A stretch of DNA of 64,000 nt, taken from Agromyces albus. GTDB taxonomy: Bacteria; Actinomycetota; Actinomycetes; Actinomycetales; Microbacteriaceae. Below the pieces are notes generated by a model, which saw only the letters and a program-made list of their open reading frames with translations, was not told the DNA's origin and did no database searches. The translations under genes and the position numbers were made by a program. Below are positions 16,271-24,676 of this stretch, piece after piece; positions within the stretch are counted from its first letter, which is position 1; every line of letters begins with the position of its first letter. The DNA is taken from contig NZ_JAUSWX010000001.1 of the NCBI RefSeq assembly GCF_030815405.1, positions 682,001 through 746,000 on the forward strand, given 5' to 3'.

Positions 16271-17575
16271 ATGAAGATCCTCATCGCGACCATGCCCTTC
16301 GCAGGGCACTTCAATCCCCTCACGGGCGTCGCAGCCCGCTTGCTCGAGAGCGGGAATCAAGTGGCCTGGTACACCGCGCCGAGCTTCGTGCACAAGGTGG
16401 AACGCCTCGGCGTGACCCCGTTCCCCTACCGGCGTGCCATCGAGGTGACCGACGAGAACATCGGCGAGCTCTATCCCGAGCGTGCGAAGCTCCGGGGGCC
16501 GGAGCGGCTCGCCTTCGACTTCGACAAGGTCTTCGCGGCACCCGTGCGCGACCACTTTCTCGACCTGCAGGAGATCCGCGAGGAGTACCCGTTCGAGTTG
16601 CTCTTCTGCGATTCGGCCTTCTTCGCCTCGGCCATCGTCGCCCGGGCGCTCGACGTGCCCGTCTACGCGGTCAATCCCGGCCCGTCGGTGCACCCGGCGC
16701 GCGACGTGCCTCCGCCCTTCTTCGGCCTCCGCCCCGCGCGCGGCCCTCTCGGGTGGGTGCGGGACCGCATCGTGTGGAAGCTGGTGCTCGGCTCCCTGAA
16801 GCGCGGGCTCATCTCGTTCAACGACGCGTTCGCCGTCGCCGGCCTGCCCGCGGTGGAGCGACGCGAGGTCCTCCTCATCGTCGAGGAGACGGCCAGACGC
16901 GTCTTCCAGTCCGGCATCCCCGAGACCGACTTCCCGCGCTCGGATGCCCCGCCGAACACGGTGTATGTCGGTGCGCTGCTCCCGCAGAAGACGGATGTCC
17001 CGCCCCCGCTCGATCCGCGCATTGCGGCGTGGAAGGGCAAGGTCGTCGTGGTGTCGCAGGGCACCGTCGACAACCGAGACCTGTCGAAACTCATCGCACC
17101 GACGATCGAGGCGCTCGCCGGAGCGGACACCCTCGTGGTCGCCGTGACCGCCGGTTCCGGCACGGCGGAGTTGCGGCGGCGCTACCCGCTGCCCTCCGTG
17201 ATCGTCGAGGACTTCATCGACTTCCACCAGCTCTTCCAGCACGCCGACGTCTTCGTCTGCAACGGCGGCTACGGCAGCGTGATGCTCGCACTGCAGTACC
17301 GCGTGCCGCTGCTGCTCGCCGGCACGCGCGAGGGGAAGAACGACATCAATGCCCGCCTCGCCTACAACGGTGTCGCCGTCGACCTGCGCACCGAGCGTCC
17401 GTCTCCTCGACGAATCGCCGCGGGCGTTGCGCGCGTGCTCGCCGATCGTCGGCTTCAGGAGCGGGCGCGTGAGATCGGCGCGATCCTCGATGGCTACGAC
17501 TCGCTCGGGCTGATCGAAGCGGCGCTCGCCGAGGACTTCCCCAGAGTGCCAGGCCAACAGAAGGAGTCGACATGA
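16271..17575 (+). CDS. GT1-type glycosyltransferase (UGT/MGT-like)
   Basis: The 434-aa product starts M-K-I-L-I-A-T-M-P-F-A-G-H-F-N-P-L, the acceptor-domain signature of macrolide and natural-product glycosyltransferases, with the catalytic His at residue 13. The C-terminal donor domain has V-V-V-V-S-Q-G-T-V-D-N-R and C-N-G-G-Y-G-S-V-M-L-A-L-Q-Y-R-V-P-L-L-L, where most members have H-G-G. Such enzymes glycosylate small hydrophobic molecules, often as detoxification. Under TetR control and followed by a coupled membrane protein, a xenobiotic-response role is plausible but inferred. Confidence 0.85.
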   Translation: MKILIATMPFAGHFNPLTGVAARLLESGNQVAWYTAPSFVHKVERLGVTPFPYRRAIEVTDENIGELYPERAKLRGPERLAFDFDKVFAAPVRDHFLDLQEIREEYPFELLFCDSAFFASAIVARALDVPVYAVNPGPSVHPARDVPPPFFGLRPARGPLGWVRDRIVWKLVLGSLKRGLISFNDAFAVAGLPAVERREVLLIVEETARRVFQSGIPETDFPRSDAPPNTVYVGALLPQKTDVPPPLDPRIAAWKGKVVVVSQGTVDNRDLSKLIAPTIEALAGADTLVVAVTAGSGTAELRRRYPLPSVIVEDFIDFHQLFQHADVFVCNGGYGSVMLALQYRVPLLLAGTREGKNDINARLAYNGVAVDLRTERPSPRRIAAGVARVLADRRLQERAREIGAILDGYDSLGLIEAALAEDFPRVPGQQKEST

Positions 17576-18225
17576 ACCCGCCGAACACCAGCCTGCGGAC
17601 GATTCCGGGCGATGGGTGGGCCGGTGCCTTCGCCTACGCGGCCGGGCTCGTCGGGATCATCACCTTCATCGCGCTCGGCCTCATGTACGCGATCGAGCTC
17701 CCGAGTCAGACGAGTCCTCGCTTCTTCGGGCCACTCAGCGATCTCGGCAGCGGGCTCTACTGTCTGCTCGTCATCCCGGTCGTCGTGCAGCTCCACCGGC
17801 GCCTGCCGGTGTCTGCGGCCTCCCGGTTCGCGCTCGTGGTCGTCGTCGTGCTCCTGGTTGCCGGGGCCGCGGGCTCGTTCCTCCTCGTGGCCCGGGTGCT
17901 TCACTTCGTGCCCGCCACGGCAGCGGCGATGGCGGCACTCGCCGCCGTGGCCGTGTGGCTCGTGGCAGCATGCCTCAAGCTCGGGCAGCGCGGCGACGTT
18001 CCCCGCCGACTGGCGAGGTCGGGCGTGCTCATGGGCGCCGCGTTCCTCATCGGCGTCTCGGTCGTCGGGCTGGGGTTCCTGCTTCCGGCTGGTTGGATGC
18101 AATGGGCGGTGTTCGGTCTCGGCGGGGTCATCGGCTTGGTCGGCTGGATCGGCACGCCGATCTGGTTCCTCGCGGCCGGCCGGGCGCTCAGAGCCGAGGA
18201 GGTCCTCGTTCCAGCCGGGGCCTAA
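17572..18225 (+). CDS. hypothetical membrane protein
   Basis: The 217-aa product has about six hydrophobic helices (near residues 17-40, 55-75, 85-108, 112-135, 152-172, 178-200) and a Pro-rich hydrophilic start. I do not recognise a family; it resembles DUF4386-like membrane proteins only in general shape. Its ATG overlaps the glycosyltransferase stop (ATGA), so the two are translated together under TetR control. Confidence 0.75.
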   Translation: MNPPNTSLRTIPGDGWAGAFAYAAGLVGIITFIALGLMYAIELPSQTSPRFFGPLSDLGSGLYCLLVIPVVVQLHRRLPVSAASRFALVVVVVLLVAGAAGSFLLVARVLHFVPATAAAMAALAAVAVWLVAACLKLGQRGDVPRRLARSGVLMGAAFLIGVSVVGLGFLLPAGWMQWAVFGLGGVIGLVGWIGTPIWFLAAGRALRAEEVLVPAGA

Positions 18226-18305
18226 GTCGCTGTGTCACCCTCCTCGAAGGCGGCCTTCCCGGCGACAGCGAGCTCGTCGGGCTCGATCTCGAGTTCGCGC
18301 AGCAC
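18222..18305 (-). CDS. possible small ORF or gene remnant (27 aa)
   Basis: After the stop of the cystathionine-type gene, the minus strand keeps a strong GC3 coding pattern in another frame for about 30 codons, ending A-F-E-E-G-D-T-A-T and TAG at 18222. A GTG at 18305 could start it, with CGGCGG just upstream. The peptide is acidic and matches nothing I recognise. It may be a tiny cotranscribed gene or the 3' remnant of a lost one. Confidence 0.25.
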   Translation of the reverse strand: MLRELEIEPDELAVAGKAAFEEGDTAT

Positions 18306-18319
18306 CCGCCGGGCCGTGC

Positions 18320-19417
18320 TCAGGCACCCGTTTCGACGAGCGAGTCGAGCGCCCACACGAGATCGCGGTGCAGGTCGTCGACATGCTCGAGACCCACCGA
18401 GAGTCGCACGAGCCCCTCGGGAATCGTGGGCTGCTCCAGCGGCCAACGGCGCCGGCGCTCGAACGTCGACTCCACGCCGCCGAGGCTCGTGGCATGCACC
18501 CAGATGCTCGTGCGCTGCACGAGCGCGTCGGCCGGCTCGGCTCCGCCGCGCACGACGATCGAGATGATGGCGCCGAATCCCGGGTACCGCACCTCTTCGA
18601 GGGCGGCATGCCCTTCGAGTCGCCGCACGAGCTCCTGCGCGTTGGCTTGCGCGCGCTCCAGGCGCACGGGCAGTGTGCGAAGGCCGCGGAGCGCGAGGAA
18701 CGTCTCGAGCGGCGCCGGCGTCGCGCCGAACAGGGAACGGTGCGCCACGACCGCGGTTGCGAGCTCCTCCGACGCCGCGATCACGGCGCCCATGACCACA
18801 TCGCTGTGTCCCGAGATGTACTTCGTCGCCGAGTGGACGACGAGGTCGGCGCCGTGCTCGAGCGGACGCTGCAGCAGCGGCGTCGCGAACGTGTTGTCCA
18901 CCACGGCGAGGGCTCCATGCTCGTGTGCCGCACGCACGATCGCGGGGATGTCGGCGACCTCGAGCGCCGGATTCGTCGGTGACTCGAACCACACCATCGC
19001 GGCATCCGCGGAGGCATCCGTCACCGCTTCAAGGTCGGTGATGTCGACGAAGACGGCCTTCGCTCGGCCCTTGGCCTCGAGCTTCTTCAGCATGGCGATC
19101 GTGCCGGTGTACGAGTGGCGCGGTGCCACGACCGTTCCGCCCGGTTCGACCAGGTCGAGCACCGCGGCCATCGCGGCCATGCCCGAGGCGAACGAGACGC
19201 AGCGCCCGCCCTCGAGCGCGCCGAGCGTGTCTTCGAACGCGGTCCACGAGGGGTTGCCGTATCGCCCGTACTCGAGCTCGCCGCCCGCGACGTAGGTCGA
19301 CGTGAGGTGCACCGGCACGCTCATCGGCTGGTCGGGCGTGTGCGGCGGGCGCCCCGCGACGACGGCGACAGTGTCGGGGTGCAGCGCCGGCGCGTCGGCC
19401 GAGTTCGCATCGGTCAC
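18320..19417 (-). CDS. PLP-dependent cystathionine gamma-synthase/lyase family enzyme
   Basis: The 365-aa product is a Cys/Met metabolism PLP enzyme: G-R-Y-G-N-P-S near residue 50, S-F-A-S-G-M-A-A binding the PLP phosphate, V-V-D-N-T-F-A-T-P with the PLP Asp, and S-A-T-K-Y-I-S-G-H-S-D with the Schiff-base Lys. The C-terminus R-L-S-V-G-L-E-H-V-D-D-L is standard. It works in transsulfuration, making or cleaving cystathionine; sequence alone does not separate synthase from lyase. GGAGGA precedes the GTG at 19417. It stands alone on its strand. Confidence 0.85.
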   Translation of the reverse strand: MTDANSADAPALHPDTVAVVAGRPPHTPDQPMSVPVHLTSTYVAGGELEYGRYGNPSWTAFEDTLGALEGGRCVSFASGMAAMAAVLDLVEPGGTVVAPRHSYTGTIAMLKKLEAKGRAKAVFVDITDLEAVTDASADAAMVWFESPTNPALEVADIPAIVRAAHEHGALAVVDNTFATPLLQRPLEHGADLVVHSATKYISGHSDVVMGAVIAASEELATAVVAHRSLFGATPAPLETFLALRGLRTLPVRLERAQANAQELVRRLEGHAALEEVRYPGFGAIISIVVRGGAEPADALVQRTSIWVHATSLGGVESTFERRRRWPLEQPTIPEGLVRLSVGLEHVDDLHRDLVWALDSLVETGA

Positions 19418-19561
19418 GGGGTCCTCCAATGGAAACGAAGGCGAGCGGATGCCGCAGGCCGCGGCAGCGCACGGCCAGCGTATCCCGGCCCGCACGGAGC
19501 CCGCCCGCGGGCTGGCGCCGGGTCCGAGCGCCCCTGAAGTCCTCCCCGCCCGCCCCGCCAA

Positions 19562-19614
19562 AAGTGCGCTTCCGGTCGGAATGCGGCCGGCATTCCGACC
19601 ACTAGCGCACTTTC
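19562..19614. repeat. long imperfect palindrome in a divergent spacer
   Basis: Two nested arm pairs: AAAGTGCGCT (19562-19571) with AGCGCACTTT (19605-19614), and GGTCGGAATG (19575-19584) with CATTCCGACC (19592-19601), around a 7-nt GC loop. It lies between divergent genes (18320-19417 minus, 19691 plus), so it is not a simple 3' terminator. It may be a REP-like element or a regulatory hairpin. Confidence 0.7.
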
Positions 19615-19678
19615 GGCGCGCGACTCCCCGAGGCGAACGAATCACCGCGGTTCAGAGCCGGGCACCGGAGCGCTCGAC

Positions 19679-19684
19679 TAGCCT
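19679..19684 (+). promoter_or_regulatory. -10 box (TAGCCT) of a leaderless transcript
   Basis: TAGCCT ends 6 nt before ATG 19691. Confidence 0.45.
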
Positions 19685-19690
19685 CGAAGC

Positions 19691-19885
19691 ATGAGTCGGA
19701 ACGTGTGGACCGTCATCGGCGTCATCGCCGCCGTCATCATCGCCTGGATCCTCGTCGACGTGGCGTTCAGCGTGCTGTGGTTCATCGCCAAGCTCGCCAT
19801 CGTCGCCGTGGTCGCGGTCATCGTGTTCTTCGTCCTCCGTTCCTTCGTGGGGCGGTCGCGCGACCGGAAGTCCATCGAGCGATGA
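19691..19885 (+). CDS. small membrane protein (64 aa)
   Basis: Two hydrophobic helices (about residues 6-26 and 28-50) are followed by a basic tail R-S-F-V-G-R-S-R-D-R-K-S. No family is recognised. Its stop overlaps the next start (ATGA), so it is coupled to the DoxX-like gene. The start fits a leaderless mRNA. Confidence 0.7.
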   Translation: MSRNVWTVIGVIAAVIIAWILVDVAFSVLWFIAKLAIVAVVAVIVFFVLRSFVGRSRDRKSIER

Positions 19886-20301
19886 GCCCGAGACCCGGCG
19901 TTCCGCGGTCCACGCCCGCGCGAACGATCGGGCGCATCGCCCTGGCATCCGGCCTCGTCTTCGCCGGCGTCAGCCACCTCTTCTGGGCGCGGCGCGAGTT
20001 CCGCGCGCAGGTGCCCGACTGGGTGCCGCTCGACGCCGACGCGGTCGTCGTCGCGTCGGGCGTCGCCGAGATCGGCCTCGGCGGTGCGCTGCTCGCGTTG
20101 CCACGGGAGCGGCGGCGAGTCGGGGCGATCGTCGCGGCGTTCTTCGTGGCCATCTTCCCCGGCAACCTCGCGCAATGGGCCGAACGGCGCGACGCATTCG
20201 GGCTCTCGACCGACCGGGCGCGGTTCATCCGCCTGTTCTTCCAGCCGCTGCTCGTCGCGCTCGCCGTCTGGTCGACCACGCCGAGCGGCTCGAGACGCTG
20301 A
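19882..20301 (+). CDS. DoxX-like membrane protein
   Basis: The 139-aa product has about four membrane segments and the pattern R-I-A-L-A-S-G-L-V-F-A-G-V-S-H-L-F-W-A-R-R-E-F, G-V-A-E-I-G-L-G-G-A-L-L and F-P-G-N-L-A-Q-W, as in DoxX-type small membrane proteins. Function is unknown. ATG 19882 overlaps the upstream stop, and the sirtuin gene starts 5 nt after its end, so these three genes form an operon. Confidence 0.7.
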   Translation: MSPRPGVPRSTPARTIGRIALASGLVFAGVSHLFWARREFRAQVPDWVPLDADAVVVASGVAEIGLGGALLALPRERRRVGAIVAAFFVAIFPGNLAQWAERRDAFGLSTDRARFIRLFFQPLLVALAVWSTTPSGSRR

Positions 20302-20306
20302 CACAC

Positions 20307-21002
20307 ATGCAGTTCGTCGTCCTTACCGGCGCCGGGATCTCGGCCGAAAGCGGCGTGCCCACCTTCCGCGACGCGGGCGGCCTGTGGGAGGGGCACCGTG
20401 TCGAAGACGTCGCGACGCCCGACGGATTCGCTCGCGACCCCGACACGGTGCATCGCTTCTACGACGCACGGCGGCGCGCGGCGGCGCAAGCCGAGCCGAA
20501 CCCTGCACACCTCGCGCTCGCCCGGCTCGAGCAGGAGCTCGGCGACGACCTGCTCATCGTCACGCAGAACGTCGACGACCTGCACGAACGCGCGGGATCC
20601 GAGCGAGTCGTGCACATGCACGGCGACCTCTTCACCGCGCTCTGCGAAGCGTGCGGCGACCGCTCTCCGCACGCGGCCGACCTCATCGAGCGGCCCCCGT
20701 GCCCGAATTGCGGCGAGCGGATGCTCCGGCCCGATGTCGTCTGGTTCGGTGAGATGCCGTACGAGCTCGACCGCATCGACGAGGCGCTCCTGCGCTGCGA
20801 CCTGTTCGCGGCGATCGGCACGTCGGGCGGGGTCTACCCGGCCGCGGGGTTCGTCATGATCGCGACGGAGTTCGGCGCCCGCACGATCGAGCTGAACCTC
20901 GCCGCGAGCGAGATCACCCCGCTCTTCGACGAGGTGCGGCACGGGCCGGCGAGCATCGTCGTGCCCGAGTGGGTCGAGGAGCAGCTCGCCGCGACCAGGT
21001 GA
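20307..21002 (+). CDS. cobB: SIR2 family NAD-dependent protein deacylase
   Basis: The 231-aa product is a bacterial sirtuin: G-A-G-I-S-A-E-S-G-V-P-T-F-R-D at residues 8-22 for NAD binding, T-Q-N-V-D-D-L-H, V-H-M-H-G-D-L with the catalytic His, and four zinc Cys in C-E-A-C and C-P-N-C. F-Y-D-A-R-R-R resembles the Tyr/Arg acid-binding pair (Y-x-x-R) of CobB and SIRT5, which favours removal of succinyl or other acidic acyl groups as well as acetyl. It would act on lysines of cytosolic enzymes. No Shine-Dalgarno sequence is seen; translation may couple to the DoxX-like gene. Confidence 0.9.
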   Translation: MQFVVLTGAGISAESGVPTFRDAGGLWEGHRVEDVATPDGFARDPDTVHRFYDARRRAAAQAEPNPAHLALARLEQELGDDLLIVTQNVDDLHERAGSERVVHMHGDLFTALCEACGDRSPHAADLIERPPCPNCGERMLRPDVVWFGEMPYELDRIDEALLRCDLFAAIGTSGGVYPAAGFVMIATEFGARTIELNLAASEITPLFDEVRHGPASIVVPEWVEEQLAATR

Positions 21003-21036
21003 GGCGAGGTGCGCGGGATCCGTCGCGCGCAGCCGC

Positions 21037-21666
21037 TCAGTCGAGGAACGCGACCGCCCGCGCCGGCGCTCCGTCGGCATCGAGCCGCAACGGGAACACG
21101 CCGATCCGCACGCGGGCGGGCAGGCCCTCGAGCCGGGTCAGGTTCTCGACGATGAGGCCGTCGCCGCCGAGCACGACGTCGTGCACCGGGAACGCGCTCG
21201 TGCCCGCGGCATCCGTCGGGTCGGGACTCAGCGTGTCGACGGCGAGCACGTGCATGCCCCGGGCGAGGAGGTGGCGGGCGGCGCCGGCATCGAGCGACGG
21301 ATGCCGCAACGCACGTTCTGTGCCGAAGTGCCGGGCCCAGCCCGTGTCGATCACCACGATCGACGGCACCCGCTGCGGCAGCTCGCCGAGCGCCTCGCTC
21401 GTGATGGTGTCGCCGTCGCCGAGACCGTGGAGGTGGATCACGAGCGCCTCACCGACGAGCTCGTCGAGCGCGACACGATCCATCGTGCGCCCGCCCGCAA
21501 CGGTGTGCGCGGGCGCATCGACGTGGGTGCCGCTGTGCGATCCGAGGTGCAGGGCCGACACCGCGGCGCCGTCGCGCTCCAGCTCGAGCGCGGGCGACAG
21601 GTCCACGCCGGGATCGCCGGGGTAGACCTGCATGCCCGTGTGCAGCGGCTGGCTCAGATCACGCAT
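21037..21666 (-). CDS. cyclase family protein (metal-dependent hydrolase, kynurenine formamidase-like)
   Basis: The 209-aa product has the family's metal motif H-S-G-T-H-V-D-A-P-A-H with His44, His48, Asp50 and His54, plus D-L-S-Q-P-L-H-T-G-M near the start and V-I-D-T-G-W-A-R-H-F. Members hydrolyse amides, formamides or lactams using divalent metal. The start overlaps the NCS1 permease stop by 8 nt, so it is coupled to it. Within this operon it may hydrolyse a ring or amide of the imported nitrogen compound; this is inferred. Confidence 0.85.
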   Translation of the reverse strand: MRDLSQPLHTGMQVYPGDPGVDLSPALELERDGAAVSALHLGSHSGTHVDAPAHTVAGGRTMDRVALDELVGEALVIHLHGLGDGDTITSEALGELPQRVPSIVVIDTGWARHFGTERALRHPSLDAGAARHLLARGMHVLAVDTLSPDPTDAAGTSAFPVHDVVLGGDGLIVENLTRLEGLPARVRIGVFPLRLDADGAPARAVAFLD

Positions 21667-23050
21667 GCGGCATCGGTTCCGCTGCGGCATCCGAGAGGTG
21701 CTCGCTCCTCACCGCCGGTGCCGACGAGCGCTCGCGCAGCGACACCAGCAGGTAGAGCACGAACGTGAGCGCGAAGGCCGGGATCGTCGCACCGACCGGC
21801 GTGGGCCACACGTAGGTGAAGACGTAGGCTGCGACTGCACCGATGAGCCACACGACGATTGCAGCCCAGTTGACGCCCGCGAGGTACCAGTAGCGCCCGT
21901 CGCGCGAGCGCAGGATGTCGCGCGTGTAGGCACCGCGCTTCACGATGTAGTAGTCGGCGATCATGATCGCGAAGACGGGCGCGAAGAGTGCGCCGATCGT
22001 CACGAGGAACGTCGTGAACTGGTTGAGCAACCCGAACCACGTCGATCCCACGATCGAGATGACGCCCACGATGAGCGCGGTCGGCAGGAACTTCAGCTTC
22101 GTGCCGCCCGGAACGGCGTTCACGATCGTCGTGACCATGCCGTACACGACCATCGTGTTCGTGGCCATGACCGACAGGAAGATGACGACGGCGAGCGGGG
22201 CGCCGAACGGGGTGACGATCGTCACCGGGTCGAACGGAACGGCCTCGCCGCCCGAGAGCACGACGTAGCCGATCGCGGTCGCGCCGACGACCATCGAGAT
22301 GACCGTCGAGAGCGTGTAGCCGACCCCCGAGCCGATGATGCCGGCCTTGCTCGACGTCGCGAACCGGTTGAAGTCGGCCGAGAGCACGGTCCACGAGATC
22401 GCGGTGGCGATGACGACGTCGAGCACGAGGATCGGCGTGTAGCCGATCGACTCGTTGGCCGGGATCGCGGCGAACTCCGCGGGGGCATACGTCGTGAACG
22501 CGACCACGAAGATGTACGCGATGATGCCGAGGATGAGCACGGCGAGCCACGGCTCGACGCGCGCGATGCCCGTGTGACCGAAGATCGCGAGGATCACGAC
22601 GAGGGTCTGGCAGATCACCGCGAACAGCACGGGGCTCGAGAATCCGGTGACGGATGCCACGAGGAAGTCGAGCGCGATGCCGGCGAGCATCGCCTGCACC
22701 CAGCTCCAGCCCATGAGGATGATGACGTTCGCGGCGACCGGCAAGAGGCTGCCGCGCGTGCCGAACGGCCCGCGCGTGAGCGCCATCGTCGGCAGGCCCG
22801 TGCGTGTGCCGATGTTGCCGACGGTCACGAGCACGGCGGCGCCGATGAGCGTGCCGACGATGATGAGCACGACGACGAGGCCGTAGTCGACACCCGGCAC
22901 GAAGAGCGTGCCGGTGAGCAGGGTCGTGACCACGAGGTTCGCGGCGAGCCAGATCATGCCGATGCGCGGCAGCGACAGGGTGCCGCGCACGGGCCCGGCG
23001 TCATCGGAGTGTTCCTCGAGGTACTGCTCGAGGCGTGAGTAGAGCGACAT
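21659..23050 (-). CDS. NCS1 family nucleobase/allantoin-type permease
   Basis: The 463-aa product has about 12 membrane segments and NCS1 landmarks: G-T-L-S-L-P-R-I-G-M-I-W near the N-terminus, R-G-P-F-G-T-R-G-S, D-F-N-R-F-A-T-S in the middle and D-Y-Y-I-V-K-R-G after TM10. NCS1 proteins are Na+ or H+ symporters for purines, pyrimidines, hydantoins, allantoin or thiamine. GAGGAGA upstream of ATG 23050 supports the start. The neighbours (ureohydrolase, cyclase) suggest a guanidino or ureido substrate, which sequence alone cannot prove. Confidence 0.9.
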   Translation of the reverse strand: MSLYSRLEQYLEEHSDDAGPVRGTLSLPRIGMIWLAANLVVTTLLTGTLFVPGVDYGLVVVLIIVGTLIGAAVLVTVGNIGTRTGLPTMALTRGPFGTRGSLLPVAANVIILMGWSWVQAMLAGIALDFLVASVTGFSSPVLFAVICQTLVVILAIFGHTGIARVEPWLAVLILGIIAYIFVVAFTTYAPAEFAAIPANESIGYTPILVLDVVIATAISWTVLSADFNRFATSSKAGIIGSGVGYTLSTVISMVVGATAIGYVVLSGGEAVPFDPVTIVTPFGAPLAVVIFLSVMATNTMVVYGMVTTIVNAVPGGTKLKFLPTALIVGVISIVGSTWFGLLNQFTTFLVTIGALFAPVFAIMIADYYIVKRGAYTRDILRSRDGRYWYLAGVNWAAIVVWLIGAVAAYVFTYVWPTPVGATIPAFALTFVLYLLVSLRERSSAPAVRSEHLSDAAAEPMPHA

Positions 23051-23094
23051 GGCCAGGTCTCCTCGTTGAGTGGTGGGTCGGGTTCGGGTTGTCG

Positions 23095-23529
23095 TCAGGA
23101 TGCGTCTGACGCGTCGGGCATGGGGGAGAGGTGCTCGTGCACGGCGATGAGGCGCGGCGACGCGGCATCCGTCGCCGCCTCGACTCGGAAGACGATGGTC
23201 TCTCGCTCGCGGTAGGACTCGTCGCCCTCGCCCGTCTCTACCGTCGTCGCGACCGAGTGCGTGAACACTGCGCCACCCGGGAACGGCTGCACGAGCGGCT
23301 CGCTCGACGTGCATGAGACGACGCGCCAGCCGCCGTCGACCCATCCCGCCCAGAGCTGCTCGTACGCCGCCCGGTCGGCGAGCCGCTCGGGCTCGGTGTG
23401 GAAGACGAAGCTCGCGTCAGGGGCGAACGCGGCGAAGTAGCGCTCGCCGTCGGTCGCGGCGAAGGCGTCGACGATCTCGGATGCCGCGGCGAGCACCGCG
23501 TCGCGGGTGGGTTCGGTCGGTGCGTTCAT
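23095..23529 (-). CDS. nuclear transport factor 2 (SnoaL/DUF4440)-like protein
   Basis: The 144-aa product has the NTF2-like pattern: an N-terminal helix ending [21 protein letters not shown], a central [10 protein letters not shown], and beta-strands with R-E-R-E-T-I-V-F-R and L-I-A-V-H-E-H-L-S. Such small cone-shaped proteins act as isomerases, hydrolases or binding partners. It overlaps the ureohydrolase stop (ATGA), so it belongs to the same operon. Its role is unknown. Confidence 0.75.
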   Translation of the reverse strand: MNAPTEPTRDAVLAAASEIVDAFAATDGERYFAAFAPDASFVFHTEPERLADRAAYEQLWAGWVDGGWRVVSCTSSEPLVQPFPGGAVFTHSVATTVETGEGDESYRERETIVFRVEAATDAASPRLIAVHEHLSPMPDASDAS

Positions 23530-24563
23530 CGGTTCGGCTCCTTCGCCTGGACGGTGGTGGCGGTGGTGGTGCGCGGCGCCATCGCGCTGATGAGCTCGTA
23601 GGCGACGTGACTCGCCGCCACGGCCGTCAGCTGGGCGTGATCGTAGGCGGGCGCGACTTCGACGACATCGGCGCCGACGATGTCGAGATCGCTGAGGCTC
23701 CGGATGATTCGGAGCAGCTCGCGGCTCGTGAGACCGCCCGCCTCGGGGGTGCCGGTGCCCGGCGCATGCGCCGGGTCGAGCACATCGATATCGATCGAGA
23801 CGTAGAGCGGCGCTCGGCCGATGCGCGCGCGGATGCGCTCGATCGCCGCGGCGACCCCCTGCTCCTCGAGCTGCTCGCTCGTCACGATCGTGAAGCCGAG
23901 CCGCGCGTCGTCCTCGAGGTCGGACTTCGCGTAGAGCGGGCCGCGGATGCCGACGTGCATGCTCGCCGTCAGGTCGATGAGGCCCTCCTCGGAGGCGCGG
24001 CGGAACGGTGTGCCGTGCGTGGTCGGGGCGCCGAAGTAGGTGTCCCACGTGTCGAGGTGGGCGTCGAAGTGCAGCACGGCGACCGGGCCGTGCTTCGCGT
24101 TCACCGCACGGAGGAGCGGCAGGGCGATCGTGTGGTCGCCGCCGATCGCAACGATGCGGTCGGCGTGTTCCCCGAGGGCGACCGCACCCGCTTCGATCTG
24201 GCGAACCGCCTCTGCGATGTCGAACGGGTTGGCGACGAGGTCGCCGGCATCCGCCACCTGCTGCGCGCCGAACGGGAACACGTCTTGCGCGGGGTTGAAG
24301 GGGCGGAGGAGCCGAGAGGCCTCGCGTACGTGCGCCGGGCCGAAGCGCGCTCCGGGCCGGTAGCTCACTCCGCTGTCGAACGGCACGCCCGCGATCGCGA
24401 TCGCGGCGTGCCCCACCTGATCGAGCCGCGGCAGCCGGGCGAACGTCGCGATGCCGGCGAAGCGCGGCACGACGCTCGCGTCGACGGGGCCGCGGATGCC
24501 GTCGGTTGGGGTGGCGACATCCGCGCCGGTTTGATCGGCGCTGGGTTCAGGACTGAGTTGCAT
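23526..24563 (-). CDS. ureohydrolase (agmatinase/guanidinobutyrase family)
   Basis: The 345-aa product has the binuclear Mn motifs of the arginase superfamily: [15 protein letters not shown] and [18 protein letters not shown]. The segment after D-A-H-L-D ([15 protein letters not shown]) resembles agmatinase and guanidinobutyrase more than arginase. It would release urea from a guanidino compound. ATG 24563 is taken; the tandem repeats of the divergent spacer lie directly upstream, with no Shine-Dalgarno sequence. First gene of the ureohydrolase/NTF2/NCS1/cyclase operon. Confidence 0.9.
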   Translation of the reverse strand: MQLSPEPSADQTGADVATPTDGIRGPVDASVVPRFAGIATFARLPRLDQVGHAAIAIAGVPFDSGVSYRPGARFGPAHVREASRLLRPFNPAQDVFPFGAQQVADAGDLVANPFDIAEAVRQIEAGAVALGEHADRIVAIGGDHTIALPLLRAVNAKHGPVAVLHFDAHLDTWDTYFGAPTTHGTPFRRASEEGLIDLTASMHVGIRGPLYAKSDLEDDARLGFTIVTSEQLEEQGVAAAIERIRARIGRAPLYVSIDIDVLDPAHAPGTGTPEAGGLTSRELLRIIRSLSDLDIVGADVVEVAPAYDHAQLTAVAASHVAYELISAMAPRTTTATTVQAKEPNR

Positions 24564-24568
24564 ATTAC

Positions 24569-24610
24569 GAAACTTCCGGTACTGTTGAGGAAACTTGCCG
24601 CAACTGTAAG
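24569..24610. promoter_or_regulatory. tandem operator repeats between ureohydrolase and XRE-cupin genes
   Basis: Two adjoining 21-bp units (24569-24589 and 24590-24610) both begin GAAACTT and share CCG and ACTGT blocks. They sit 5 nt upstream of the ureohydrolase start and are probably bound by the divergent XRE-cupin regulator. Confidence 0.55.
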
Positions 24611-24676
24611 CCGCGGCCCGTGCCGCCGTCAAGGCCTGGCTGAAACGTGTTCGACGACGCGACGAAAGGGAGCCTC

